Notes under the pieces: model-generated | Databases searched by the model: none | Told to the model about the DNA's origin: nothing | What the model saw: the letters and a program-made list of their open reading frames with translations, nothing else | In this document: positions 52,243 through 60,332 of the stretch, piece by piece | How the letters are laid out: each line of letters starts with the position of its first letter | How positions within the stretch are numbered: the stretch's first letter is position 1 | Assembly: GCF_000378965.1 (NCBI RefSeq) | Contig: NZ_KB900536.1 | Location: 569,583-633,582 of the forward strand | Length of the DNA: 64,000 nucleotides | Reading direction: 5' to 3' | From: Thioalkalivibrio thiocyanodenitrificans ARhD 1 | GTDB lineage: Bacteria > Pseudomonadota > Gammaproteobacteria > Ectothiorhodospirales > Ectothiorhodospiraceae | Translations under genes and position numbers: made by a program

Positions 52243-53310
52243 TCAGGTCCGTTCGCCGATCCACTCGCCGATGGCGGGGGGCACCTGCTTCTGGGCCTTG
52301 CCGCTGACGTAGATGCCGATGTGGCCGCCGGGGAATGAGAGTTCCGTGTAGTCCTTCGTGCCGGCCACCTTCTTCAGGGCCTTGGAGGCGGCCGGCGGGA
52401 CCAGGTGATCCTGTTCGGCAAAGACATTGAGCACGGGCATGCTGAGATTGGCAAGATCCGCCCGCGTCTTTCCGATCATCACACCGCCGTTCATCAATCC
52501 GTTCTTCTGGTAGAAATCCTTGATGAACTGACGGTAGGCCTCACCGGCCTGGTCGGGACTGTCGAAGATCCATTTCTCCATGCGCAGGAAGTTGTTGACC
52601 TTCGTGCTGTCATCCAGCAGGTCCACCATGTCCAGGTACTTCTGGCCGATGAGCTGGTAGGGCCTGAGCATCAGGAAGGTGGCATTGAGCAGTTCGCCCG
52701 GAATGTTGCCCATGGTGTCCACCAGCAGGTCCACATCCACGTGCCGGACCCACCGGCTGAGCACATTGTCCGGCGTGTGGAAGTCCACCGGCGTCACCAT
52801 GGTGACCAGGTTTTTGACCTTCTCCTGATGCAGGGCGCTGTAGCACAGGCTGAAGGTGCCGCCCTGACAGATACCCAGCAGATTGACGGCATCCACGTTG
52901 TGGCGCTTGCGGATGACGTCCACGCAACGGTCGATGTAGCCGTTGATGTAATCGTCCAGGGTCAGGAACCGGTCGGCCCGGTCGGGATAGCCCCAGTCGA
53001 TGAGATAGACATCCAGCCCCGCATCCAGCAGGCCGCGCACGGTGGAGCGGTTCTCCTGCAGGTCGGTCATGTACGGGCGGTTCACCAGCGCGTAGACGAT
53101 GAGCACCGGTACCGGGTTCTGTACTTTTGCGGCCGGCGGCTGGAAGCGATAGAGGGTGAGCTTGTCCTCCTCGTAGATGGCCTCCTTGGGGGTGACGCCG
53201 GTGGGGATCTCGCCCGCCTCCATGAGGTTCTGAAGGCCGTGCCCCAGCTTGGTCTGAAACTCGGACAGCTCGGCCAGGATCTGATCGGGTCGCATCTGTA
53301 CGGGGATCAT
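52243..53310 (-). CDS. phaC: Class III poly(3-hydroxyalkanoate) synthase, PhaC subunit
   Basis: 355 aa, the short class III length. Lipase-box-like GICQGG at 146-151 with nucleophile C148, catalytic D301 in VFAEQDHLVPP and H330 in GGHIG. These positions are one residue from the Cys149/Asp302/His331 of Allochromatium vinosum PhaC. With PhaE it polymerises 3-hydroxybutyryl-CoA into PHB at the granule. phaE lies just upstream (4 bp gap), the standard class III order. Confidence 0.97.
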   Translation of the reverse strand: MIPVQMRPDQILAELSEFQTKLGHGLQNLMEAGEIPTGVTPKEAIYEEDKLTLYRFQPPAAKVQNPVPVLIVYALVNRPYMTDLQENRSTVRGLLDAGLDVYLIDWGYPDRADRFLTLDDYINGYIDRCVDVIRKRHNVDAVNLLGICQGGTFSLCYSALHQEKVKNLVTMVTPVDFHTPDNVLSRWVRHVDVDLLVDTMGNIPGELLNATFLMLRPYQLIGQKYLDMVDLLDDSTKVNNFLRMEKWIFDSPDQAGEAYRQFIKDFYQKNGLMNGGVMIGKTRADLANLSMPVLNVFAEQDHLVPPAASKALKKVAGTKDYTELSFPGGHIGIYVSGKAQKQVPPAIGEWIGERT

Positions 53311-53314
53311 TGCC

Positions 53315-54442
53315 TCATTTCCTCCTGGTCGCCGGCTTTCCGGCCGTGGTGCTCTTGCCGGTGGATTTCTTTGTCTTTGGTGCGGCCCGCTTGCGCTTGG
53401 GGGCGGCCTTGCGGGCAGACGTCGAAGCCGGTTCGGATTGCCTGTCAGCGCCGTTGCCTGCCGCTTTCAGTTCCTCGATCTCCCGGCGCAGGTTCCGGAT
53501 CTCCCGCCGGCTTTCCTGAAAACGCTCGTGCAGGGTGCTGATCTCGCGCCGCGTGGGCATGTTGAGACCTTCCAGCGTCTCGTCCACCAGCCGCGAACCC
53601 TCCTGTTTCACCGCCATGAGGGCGTTGACCATATCGCCGTAGGTGCGGGCATAGTTGTCGGACATGGCGTACTCGCCGTAGACCTCCTCGCACACGTCCA
53701 CCCATTCGTTGAACAGTTCGCGCATGGAGGTGATGGGCTGTTCCCGGCGCGCGGCGTCGTCCAGACGGGCACGGAACCGATCCACCGATTCCAGTGCCAC
53801 ACGGGCGAGACCCGTCTCGTAGGCCTGCCAGGCCCGCTGGTATTCGAGGATGCGGCGCGAGAGGGACTGGTACTGCTCCTGCGACTCCCGCGTGTAACCG
53901 ACACCGGGCAGGGACAGGAAGCGCTCCAGATGCTCGCCGGGCCCGAAGGCGGCGGCGCCCTCGGGGCGCAGAGCCTTCAGCATGTCGCCCGGCAGGGGCG
54001 TGAACGAGGAGGCCACCCGCTGCCAGGTATCCATGGGGAGCTGCCAGAAGGCCATGAAATCCCGGGTGGAGTCGTCCTTCGCCCCGGCACCCGTGCCGAC
54101 CTTGCGGAGCGCGTCGGCGCACTGATCGAGCCAGGACCTGAGGGCCTCGGTGCCCGCCTCGCCGCCGTCCTGGCGCATGAGCCCTTCGGCCATGCCGAAG
54201 TAGCCCCGGCCCAGATCCATCATGCGGCCGTAGAAATCGCGGGCATCCGGGGTGACGGCGGGGGCCACTGACTTCCACCACTGATCCAGGGCGCCGGACC
54301 ATGGGTTGGCGGATCCGTGTGCCTGGCCGCCGGAAGACGGCGCGGCGTCCATGGAGGCACGGGACAGATCGAGCCAGGCGTCCCAGTACTTGCGTTGCGC
54401 CTCCATCCAGGCATCCGGATTGAAGGGGTTGGAATCGCTCAT
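53315..54442 (-). CDS. phaE: Class III PHA synthase, PhaE subunit
   Basis: 375 aa from the ATG at 54442 (AGGAG 9 bp upstream). The N-terminus SNPFNPDAWMEAQRKYWDAWLDLSR and the central FNEWVDVCEEVYGEYAMSDNYARTYGDMVNALM are typical PhaE. A coiled coil (ISTLHERFQESRREIRNLRREIEELK) leads into a Lys/Ala-rich tail (KRKRAAPKTKKS), which might bind DNA or the granule surface and is longer than a minimal PhaE end. It activates PhaC. Confidence 0.94.
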   Translation of the reverse strand: MSDSNPFNPDAWMEAQRKYWDAWLDLSRASMDAAPSSGGQAHGSANPWSGALDQWWKSVAPAVTPDARDFYGRMMDLGRGYFGMAEGLMRQDGGEAGTEALRSWLDQCADALRKVGTGAGAKDDSTRDFMAFWQLPMDTWQRVASSFTPLPGDMLKALRPEGAAAFGPGEHLERFLSLPGVGYTRESQEQYQSLSRRILEYQRAWQAYETGLARVALESVDRFRARLDDAARREQPITSMRELFNEWVDVCEEVYGEYAMSDNYARTYGDMVNALMAVKQEGSRLVDETLEGLNMPTRREISTLHERFQESRREIRNLRREIEELKAAGNGADRQSEPASTSARKAAPKRKRAAPKTKKSTGKSTTAGKPATRRK

Positions 54443-54525
54443 GCTTGGGTGCTCCTGCAAAGAACCTCCGCGCGGGAGGCCGAGTCTTGCGTGGGTGACG
54501 TAATGTGGTTAGCCTAACACAAAAT

Positions 54526-54540
54526 TTGTGCACTGCAACA
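54526..54540. promoter_or_regulatory. Candidate PhaR operator between phaE and phaA
   Basis: TTGTGCACTGCAACA, identical over 15 bp to the site at 57657-57671 in the phasin promoter. PhaR boxes in other bacteria are TGC/GCA-rich repeats, which this fits. Just upstream lies a separate imperfect palindrome (TGTGGTTAGCCTAACACA, 54504-54521). It could control both divergent operons. Confidence 0.72.
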
Positions 54541-54659
54541 ATTCAGGGGCCGTGACCGGGGCCGGCAGAACTTCGGCCTTTCTGTTATAGACAAACACAG
54601 GGTCCGTGGTCCCGTGACCCCGTCAACCCATCATCTGCGTCAAGCGAGGAGCGTCCCAA

Positions 54660-55844
54660 ATGAGAGATTCCACCGTCATCGTGGAAGCGGCCAGAACACC
54701 CATCGGTTCATTCAACGGGGCCCTGTCCGGCATCCCCGCCAGTGAACTGGGTGCCCGGGTGATCCGGGCGTTGATGGAACGCTCCGGGCTCGACCCGGAC
54801 CTGGTGGGTGAGGTGATCCTCGGCCAGGTCCTGCAGGCGGGCATCGGGCAGAACGGCGCCCGCCAGGCCGCCATGGGGGCGGGCCTTCCGGTGTCCGTTC
54901 CGGCCATGACCATCAACAAGGTCTGCGGCAGCGGCCTCAAGGCCGTGCAGCTGGCCTGGCAGGCCGTGGTTTGCGGTGATGCCGCGGCAGTGATCGCGGG
55001 CGGGCAGGAGAACATGAGCCTCGCTCCCCATGTACTGCCATCCTCACGAACGGGCAGGAAGATGGGGCCCTGGGAACTGGTGGATTCCATGATCGTGGAC
55101 GGCCTGTGGTGCGCCTTCAACCAGTACCACATGGGCAACACGGCCGAGAACGTGGCGGGGGAGTTCAAGATCAGCCGCGAGGATCAGGATGCCTTCGCCG
55201 CCGAATCCCAGCAGCGCGCCGAGCGGGCGCAGAAGGCCGGCGTATTCGCCGACGAGATCGTGCCCATCGAGATCCCGCAGAGAAAGGGCGACCCCATCGT
55301 CTTCGACTCGGACGAATTCCCCCGCCACGGCACCACCGCCGAGGGACTGGCCAAGCTGCGGCCCGCCTTCAGCAAGGACGGCACGGTCACCGCGGGCAAT
55401 GCCTCGGGTATCAACGACGGCGCCGCCGCGGTGATCGTCATGAGCGAAGCCCGGGCACGGGACCTGGGTCTGAAGCCGCTGGCGCGGATCGTGTCCTTCT
55501 CGGCCAGCGGCGTGGATCCTGCAGTGATGGGCACGGGCCCCATCCCCGCGGCCACCCGATGCCTGGAAAAGGCCGGCTGGAAACCCGCCGACCTGGACCT
55601 GGTGGAGGCCAACGAGGCCTTCGCCGCCCAGGCCATCGCCGTGAACCGATCCATGGGCTGGGATCTGTCCAAAGTCAACGTGAGCGGGGGCGCCATCGCG
55701 CTGGGGCATCCCATCGGCGCCTCCGGCGCGCGGGTCCTGGTGACCCTGCTGCACGGTATGAAGCGCACCGGTGCCCGCAAGGGGCTGGCAACACTGTGCA
55801 TCGGCGGCGGGCAGGGGGTGGCCCTGGCCGTGGAGGGGGTGTGA
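54660..55844 (+). CDS. phaA: Acetyl-CoA acetyltransferase (beta-ketothiolase)
   Basis: 394 aa. The acyl-enzyme cysteine is C89 in [13 protein letters not shown]; the other catalytic residues are in [17 protein letters not shown] (His) and TLCIGGGQG (Cys). It condenses two acetyl-CoA to acetoacetyl-CoA, the first PHB step. phaB starts 1 bp after the stop codon. The phaA start is at the end of the divergent phaE-phaA region. Confidence 0.97.
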   Translation: MRDSTVIVEAARTPIGSFNGALSGIPASELGARVIRALMERSGLDPDLVGEVILGQVLQAGIGQNGARQAAMGAGLPVSVPAMTINKVCGSGLKAVQLAWQAVVCGDAAAVIAGGQENMSLAPHVLPSSRTGRKMGPWELVDSMIVDGLWCAFNQYHMGNTAENVAGEFKISREDQDAFAAESQQRAERAQKAGVFADEIVPIEIPQRKGDPIVFDSDEFPRHGTTAEGLAKLRPAFSKDGTVTAGNASGINDGAAAVIVMSEARARDLGLKPLARIVSFSASGVDPAVMGTGPIPAATRCLEKAGWKPADLDLVEANEAFAAQAIAVNRSMGWDLSKVNVSGGAIALGHPIGASGARVLVTLLHGMKRTGARKGLATLCIGGGQGVALAVEGV

Positions 55845-55845
55845 C

Positions 55846-56595
55846 ATGGGCGAGGAACTGAAAGGACGGGTGGCACTGGTCACCGGGGGTACCGGCGGCA
55901 TCGGCACGGCCATCTGCGCCCGGCTGGGCCGCATGGGCGCCCGGGTCGCCACCACCTACCGCAACCGCGAGAAGGCCGAGGCCTGGCAGAAGCAGATGAA
56001 GGCGCAGGGCCAGGACGTGGCCATCTACGCCTGTGACGTGGGCGATTACGATACCTGTGTGGCGCTGATCGGCCAGGTGGAGAAGGATCTGGGGCCGGTG
56101 GACATCCTTGTCAACAACGCGGGGATCACCCGGGATACGACACTCAAGAAGATGACACCGCAGCACTGGCGCGACGTGATCTGCGCCAACCTGGACAGTG
56201 TGTTCAACATGACCCAGCCGGTGCTCACAGGCATGGCCCAGCGGGGCTGGGGCCGGATCATCAACATCTCCTCCGTCAACGGGCAGAAGGGCCAGTTCGG
56301 ACAGGCCAACTACGCCTCCTCAAAGGCGGGCATACACGGCTTCACCATGTCGGCGGCGCAGGAGGTGGCCCGCAAGGGGGTGACCGTCAACACCGTCTCG
56401 CCCGGCTACATCGCCACGGAGATGGTGATGGCGGTGCCCGAGGAGGTGCGCGAGAAGATCATCGCCCAGATTCCCGTGGGGCGTCTTGGACGCCCCGAAG
56501 AGGTGGCGCATGTGGTAGCCTTTCTGGCCTCGGAGGACGCCGGTTTCATCACCGGCGCCAATCTGGCGGCCAACGGCGGTCAGCACATGCACTAG
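55846..56595 (+). CDS. phaB: Acetoacetyl-CoA reductase (first copy)
   Basis: 249 aa from the ATG at 55846. SDR family: GGTGGIGTAI Rossmann motif near the N-terminus, VNNAGITRDTTLKKM, catalytic Ser in INISSVNGQKGQFGQANYASSKAG with Tyr and Lys (YASSK), and PGYIATEMV. The GQKGQFGQ stretch is diagnostic for PhaB. NADPH-dependent reduction of acetoacetyl-CoA to (R)-3-hydroxybutyryl-CoA. Starts right after phaA. A second reductase of this type is at 58132. Confidence 0.96.
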   Translation: MGEELKGRVALVTGGTGGIGTAICARLGRMGARVATTYRNREKAEAWQKQMKAQGQDVAIYACDVGDYDTCVALIGQVEKDLGPVDILVNNAGITRDTTLKKMTPQHWRDVICANLDSVFNMTQPVLTGMAQRGWGRIINISSVNGQKGQFGQANYASSKAGIHGFTMSAAQEVARKGVTVNTVSPGYIATEMVMAVPEEVREKIIAQIPVGRLGRPEEVAHVVAFLASEDAGFITGANLAANGGQHMH

Positions 56596-56654
56596 CACTG
56601 CGGGCATCGTCCGAGGCGAATGATTCCGGCATGCAGTTCTGAGGGGCGATCAGG

Positions 56655-57167
56655 ATGAACGAACCGCGCATCATCAAGAAGTATCCCAACCGCCGGCTCT
56701 ACGATACGGAAGAAAGCCGTTACGTCACGATCAACGACGTGCAGCAGTTGGTTCGCGGGGGAACGGACATCCAGGTGCTGGACAGCCAGACGGGTGAGGA
56801 CATCACCCGCAGCATCCTGATCCAGATCATCACGGACCAGGAGACGGGCGGCGACCCCCTGTTCTCCACCGAGACGCTCACCCACTTCATCCGTTTCTAC
56901 GACGAGGCGGTGCATGACGCCTTCTCCGGTTACCTGGACCAGAGCATGCGCTTTTTCGCCGAGCAGCAGCAGCGCTTCACGCGGCAGATGCGCGACGTGG
57001 TGTCGGGCAAGGACGTCTGGGACGTGGCCGAGGTGACCCGCCGCAATCTCAAGTTCTGGCAGGACATGCAGGGTGAGTTTCTCAAGGCCGCGGGCTTTCC
57101 CGTGCCCGGCGACAAGTCCGATCCGCCGCGAAAGGATCCCAAGGACAAACCGCGCGACCCGGACTAG
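56655..57167 (+). CDS. phaR: PHA synthesis repressor PhaR
   Basis: 170 aa. The N-terminal PHB_acc_N DNA-binding domain reads RIIKKYPNRRLYDTEESRYVTINDVQQLV, then two PHB-accumulation regulatory segments (TETLTHFIRFYDEAVHDAFSGYLDQSM). The charged tail (KSDPPRKDPKDKPRDPD) is disordered. PhaR binds PHB granules and, when free, represses phasin and its own gene. Its candidate box occurs twice in this window (54526 and 57657). It follows phaB by 59 bp. Confidence 0.96.
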   Translation: MNEPRIIKKYPNRRLYDTEESRYVTINDVQQLVRGGTDIQVLDSQTGEDITRSILIQIITDQETGGDPLFSTETLTHFIRFYDEAVHDAFSGYLDQSMRFFAEQQQRFTRQMRDVVSGKDVWDVAEVTRRNLKFWQDMQGEFLKAAGFPVPGDKSDPPRKDPKDKPRDPD

Positions 57168-57630
57168 TGTCGTGTCCCGTGAATGACTTGCCAGTCAGCG
57201 CCCTGGGAGGCGCTGCGGCAAGCCCCGACGTCCACAGCCACCGGTTGCGCGCCAGGGTGCATTCCGGGGCCTCCATGGACCACGCAGGGTTGTGGCACCT
57301 CACTTCCCACTCCCCGAAGGTGCCCGATCCTCCTGGGTGATCCTGCCCAAACCCCTTTCGCCCGGAGGACCGGGCTCCTACGCTTGCCCGGATCCGCATC
57401 CCGTAGGAACTCGGTCCCCCGGGCGGATCGGTCGTTGCCGACAAAGGCTTTCCATTCGAGACGTCGAAGAACCCGTTTCCGACAGACGCGACTCCTGCCT
57501 GCCGCCTCGTCCGGCTGATGCGAGGCCCTGCCGTTAGATCCCGATGCTGGAGCGACTCAGCGTGTGCATCCCTCTGATGACGCTCTGTCGCGGCCTTTTC
57601 GAGCCCTGAAGAAATTCCGGATGAGGGCAC
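57168..57630. other. Non-coding stretch between phaR and the phasin promoter
   Basis: About 460 bp without a credible gene. Frames are short, lack ribosome-binding sites and show no recognisable protein. A palindromic-looking segment surrounds 57376-57407 (CCTACGC ... CGTAGG), but it matches no family defined elsewhere in the window. Confidence 0.6.
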
Positions 57631-57671
57631 TTGACATCCGGTGGGGATCATCTATATTGTGCACTGCAACA
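57631..57671 (+). promoter_or_regulatory. Phasin promoter overlapped by PhaR operator
   Basis: -35 TTGACA (57631-57636), 16-bp spacer, -10 TATATT (57653-57658). The 15-bp TTGTGCACTGCAACA box (57657-57671) overlaps the -10 and the expected transcription start, the right position for repression. A further TTGCATCGCAGCAATGCA region follows and may be a second PhaR contact. Confidence 0.8.
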
Positions 57672-57723
57672 TTGTTGCATCGCAGCAATGCATGAGATTC
57701 CGATGAACCTGGAGGGTAACCCC

Positions 57724-58098
57724 ATGAAAGAAATGTTTGAACTGATGAACCAGATGGGCGAAAGCGCCCTTGAAACCTCCCGTCGCCTGGCCGAAATCAA
57801 CCAGGCCACCATGGAGAAGCTGATGGCCCAGCAGATGGAACTGATGGACGCCTGGATGGACGCCGGCGTGAAGAACCTGGAGCTGATGGGCAAGGCCAAG
57901 GGCTACCAGGAAGTGGTGTCCGGTCAGGCCGATGTGGCCCGTGAGTACGGCCAGAAGGTCCTGGCAGGCTGCAAGAACGGTTCCGAGCTGCTGAGCGAGG
58001 CCCGCGATTCTTCTACCAAGATCGTGGACGAAGCCGTCAGGAGCACCGGCGAGAAGGTCAAGCAGGCCACCACTGCCGCCACCAAGCGTGCCGCCTGA
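57724..58098 (+). CDS. Phasin (PHB granule-associated protein)
   Basis: 124 aa from the ATG at 57724 (an in-frame ATG at 57703 is possible; GGAGG at 57710-57714 favours 57724). An amphipathic helical protein with phasin-family pattern: FELMNQMGESALETSRRLAEINQATMEKLMAQQMELMDAWMDAG, then a Lys/Ala-rich C-terminus (KVKQATTAATKRAA). Coats PHB granules and limits their size. Followed 33 bp later by the second phaB, with which it likely forms an operon. Confidence 0.9.
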   Translation: MKEMFELMNQMGESALETSRRLAEINQATMEKLMAQQMELMDAWMDAGVKNLELMGKAKGYQEVVSGQADVAREYGQKVLAGCKNGSELLSEARDSSTKIVDEAVRSTGEKVKQATTAATKRAA

Positions 58099-58131
58099 AA
58101 GGAAACCGAAAGCCCGAAAGGAGAGAAGTCC

Positions 58132-58875
58132 ATGGCAAGACGTGTAGCCCTGGTCACCGGGGGTACCGGCGGCATCGGGACGGCTATCTGCCGGGAACTG
58201 ACCCGGCAGGGCTGTCTGGTGATCGCCAACTACCTGCCGGAGCTGGAGCAGGAGGCCAGGGCCTGGCAGAAGCAGCAACTGGCCGAGGGTGTCGAGGTGG
58301 AGATCGAACCCGGGGACGTGTCTTCGTTCGAAGGTGCCCGGGGCATGGTCGAAGCCGTACAGACGCGCATCGGGCCGGTGGACATCCTGGTCAACTGCGC
58401 CGGTATCACGCAGGACAAGACCCTGCGCAAGATGACCGAACAGCAGTGGCGCGACGTTCTGTCCACCAACCTGGACAGCGTATTCAATGTCACCCGGCAC
58501 GTGATCGAGGGCATGATCGAGCGTGGCTTCGGCCGCGTGGTGAATATCTCCTCGGTGAACGGCCAGAAGGGCCAGTTCGGTCAGTGCAACTATGCCTCGG
58601 CCAAGGCGGGCATCCACGGGTTCAGCATGTCGCTGGCGCAGGAAGTCGCCACCAAGGGCGTGACGGTCAATTCCGTCTCACCCGGCTACGTGTCAACGGC
58701 CATGACCCTGGCCATGCCGGAAGAGGTGCGTGATGCCATCGTGGCCCAGGTCCCCATGGGCCGCATGGGTACACCGGAGGAAGTGGCCTACGTGGTCGGT
58801 TTCCTCTGTGACACACGTGCCGAGTACATCACTGGCGCCAACATCCCCGTCAACGGCGGCCTGTACATGTCCTGA
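58132..58875 (+). CDS. phaB: Acetoacetyl-CoA reductase (second copy)
   Basis: 247 aa, same family as 55846. GGTGGIGTAIC, VNCAGITQDKTLRKMTEQQWRDV, VNISSVNGQKGQFGQCNYASAKAG with the catalytic Tyr and Lys, and PGYVSTAMTLAM. Like the first copy it carries the GQKGQFGQ PhaB stretch, but the overall sequences have diverged considerably, so this is an old duplication. Cotranscribed with phasin under the PhaR-controlled promoter, giving PHB-linked expression. A T-tailed terminator follows. Confidence 0.94.
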   Translation: MARRVALVTGGTGGIGTAICRELTRQGCLVIANYLPELEQEARAWQKQQLAEGVEVEIEPGDVSSFEGARGMVEAVQTRIGPVDILVNCAGITQDKTLRKMTEQQWRDVLSTNLDSVFNVTRHVIEGMIERGFGRVVNISSVNGQKGQFGQCNYASAKAGIHGFSMSLAQEVATKGVTVNSVSPGYVSTAMTLAMPEEVRDAIVAQVPMGRMGTPEEVAYVVGFLCDTRAEYITGANIPVNGGLYMS

Positions 58876-58898
58876 TCTGAATTACCTCCCCCCCATTG

Positions 58899-58923
58899 AG
58901 GCCCCGCCCGGGGCCTTTTTTTT
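58899..58923 (+). terminator. Rho-independent terminator after the second phaB
   Basis: Stem AGGCCCC / GGGGCCT with a GCCC loop, directly followed by eight T. It ends the phasin-phaB transcript. Confidence 0.94.
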
Positions 58924-58997
58924 GTGGTCAATTATCAGTGGTCCGTTGTCCGTTGTGAAAGAAGCCTTTGACATGCGGGTGGGGCAGGTTAGGCTCC

Positions 58998-59039
58998 TGA
59001 CAACTGACAACTGACAACTGACAACTGACAACTGACAAC
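58998..59039. repeat. Perfect six-copy heptamer tandem repeat (TGACAAC)
   Basis: Six exact TGACAAC units in a row, ending 2 bp before the DUF2007 start codon. Upstream, 58930-58960 holds GGTCCGTTGTCCGTTGT, an inverted relative (ACAACGGACAACGG). A 7-bp unit is not frame-neutral, and slippage here would change the distance between the ribosome-binding region and the start codon. Confidence 0.9.
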
Positions 59040-59041
59040 CC

Positions 59042-59353
59042 ATGAAACGGGTCTATTCCGCAAGCGACATCGGTGCTGCCGGCTTCATCCAGGGCGTGCT
59101 GGAGAACGAGGGCATCCAGGCCCTGGTCAAGCACGGGCTGTTGTCGGGCGCGGCCGGCGAGCTGCCGCCCACCGAGTGCTGGCCGGAGGTATGGGTCATG
59201 GAAGACGAGGATGAAACCCGGGCCCGGGAGATCATCGGGGCGGTGACCGCGAGCGGCCCCGAGGACGTCACGGGCTGGACCTGCCCCGGTTGCGGGGAGT
59301 CCCTGGAGGCGGCGTTCACCCAGTGCTGGAACTGCGGGCGCGAGAGGAACTGA
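59042..59353 (+). CDS. DUF2007-family protein with C-terminal zinc ribbon
   Basis: 103 aa. N-terminal DUF2007-type domain (KRVYSASDIGAAGFIQGVLENEGIQALVKHG), a PEVWVMEDEDETRAREII segment, then a zinc ribbon C-x2-C ... C-x2-C in TCPGCGESLEAAFTQCWNCGRE. Possibly a PII-like signal transducer by fold; function unknown. There is no clear Shine-Dalgarno because the tandem heptamers reach almost to the ATG. Confidence 0.82.
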   Translation: MKRVYSASDIGAAGFIQGVLENEGIQALVKHGLLSGAAGELPPTECWPEVWVMEDEDETRAREIIGAVTASGPEDVTGWTCPGCGESLEAAFTQCWNCGRERN

Positions 59354-59420
59354 AGTTGAAACTCCGCGTGCCTTTTGTCCGCCTTGCAATCAAAAGGCCA
59401 TCCGGGAGAGCAGCGAGCGC

Positions 59421-59449
59421 AGGTTGGGGTGAGCATGGCGAACCCCAAC
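59421..59449. repeat. Single REP-like element of the GGTTGGGGTGAGC family
   Basis: AGGTTGGGGTGAGCATGGCG and then AACCCCAAC folds on itself like the elements at 49249-49335, but here it is a single unit with GCAG rather than GTAG in front. Confidence 0.72.
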
Positions 59450-59546
59450 GGGGGTCCGCAGACAGCCCGTAGGGGTTCCGGGGTTCCGGGCTTCGCTTCT
59501 CCCTGTCCGGTGCCTTACCCGGAACGGCCCGCACGCGCTTTCGCCG

Positions 59547-60308
59547 CTACGCCCTGACCTTGCCCTCGAGGCGCACAATCTCTCCGCTGGTGCGGCCGGC
59601 GTCGGGGCCCAGGAAATAGAGGTAGGGTGCGGTCACCTCTTCGGGGGCCGGGTTGTTGTGCGGGTTCTCGCCCGGATAGTGCTGGGTGCGCATGCGCGTG
59701 CGCAGCGGTCCCGTATCCACGGCGTTGACCCGCAGGAAACGCTCGCCGGAATACTCCGCGGACAGTATCTTCAGCATGGCCTCCTGTCCGGCCTTGGCCA
59801 CCCCGAATGCGCCCCAGTAGGCTCGCGAGCAGGCATGGGCCGAGAACACGACGGCCGGATCCGGTGCCGATTCCAGTAAGGGCAGCACCGCACGGGTCAG
59901 CAGGAACGGTGCGTGCAGGTTGACGGTGATCACCCGGGACCACAGCTCCACATCGTACAGCTTGAGCGGCGTCAGCCCGCCGATCCAGCCGGCGTTGTGA
60001 ACCAGCCCGTCCAGGTGCCCCATCTGCTCCTGCACGTTCCCCGCCAGGTCCTCGTAGTCCTTGGCGGTGGCCCCTTCCAGGTTCAGGGGATAGATGCCCG
60101 GCTGTCGGCCGCCTGCCTGTTCGATCTCGTCATACACCGATTCCAGGGCGCGGATCTCCTTGTCCAGGAGGATCACCGAGGCACCCAGCCGCGCGCAGGC
60201 GAGGGACAGGGCGCGGCCCAGCCCGGCGCCGGCGCCGGTGACGAGGATCACGCGTTCCGCGAGCAGGTCCGGGGGCGGCTCGTAGGTCAGCAATTGTTCG
60301 GGGGTCAT
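59547..60308 (-). CDS. YciK-like SDR oxidoreductase with Phe in place of the catalytic Tyr
   Basis: 253 aa. SDR fold with TGAGAGLGRALSLACARLGA (cofactor loop), VHNAGWIGGLTPL, FSAHACSRAYWGAFGVAKAGQEAMLK and VNAVDTGPLRTRMR. The usual YxxxK reads FGVAK (TTC instead of TAC or TAT), so the proton-donating Tyr is absent while the Lys remains. YciK members are predicted short-chain reductases without firm substrates; this copy may be inactive or binding-only. It lies 24 bp upstream of the stop of hpnE on the same strand, with no obvious role in squalene synthesis. Confidence 0.88.
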   Translation of the reverse strand: MTPEQLLTYEPPPDLLAERVILVTGAGAGLGRALSLACARLGASVILLDKEIRALESVYDEIEQAGGRQPGIYPLNLEGATAKDYEDLAGNVQEQMGHLDGLVHNAGWIGGLTPLKLYDVELWSRVITVNLHAPFLLTRAVLPLLESAPDPAVVFSAHACSRAYWGAFGVAKAGQEAMLKILSAEYSGERFLRVNAVDTGPLRTRMRTQHYPGENPHNNPAPEEVTAPYLYFLGPDAGRTSGEIVRLEGKVRA

Positions 60309-60332
60309 GGGTTCGGCGTGAGGTGTCAGGGA

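Noticed and set aside
57183-57537. Overlapping short ORFs after phaR
   Set aside because: Pro/Arg/Ser-rich translations without motifs or ribosome-binding sites in both strands; judged non-coding.
58998-59039. CRISPR-like array
   Set aside because: The unit is only 7 bp with no spacers; it is a plain tandem repeat.
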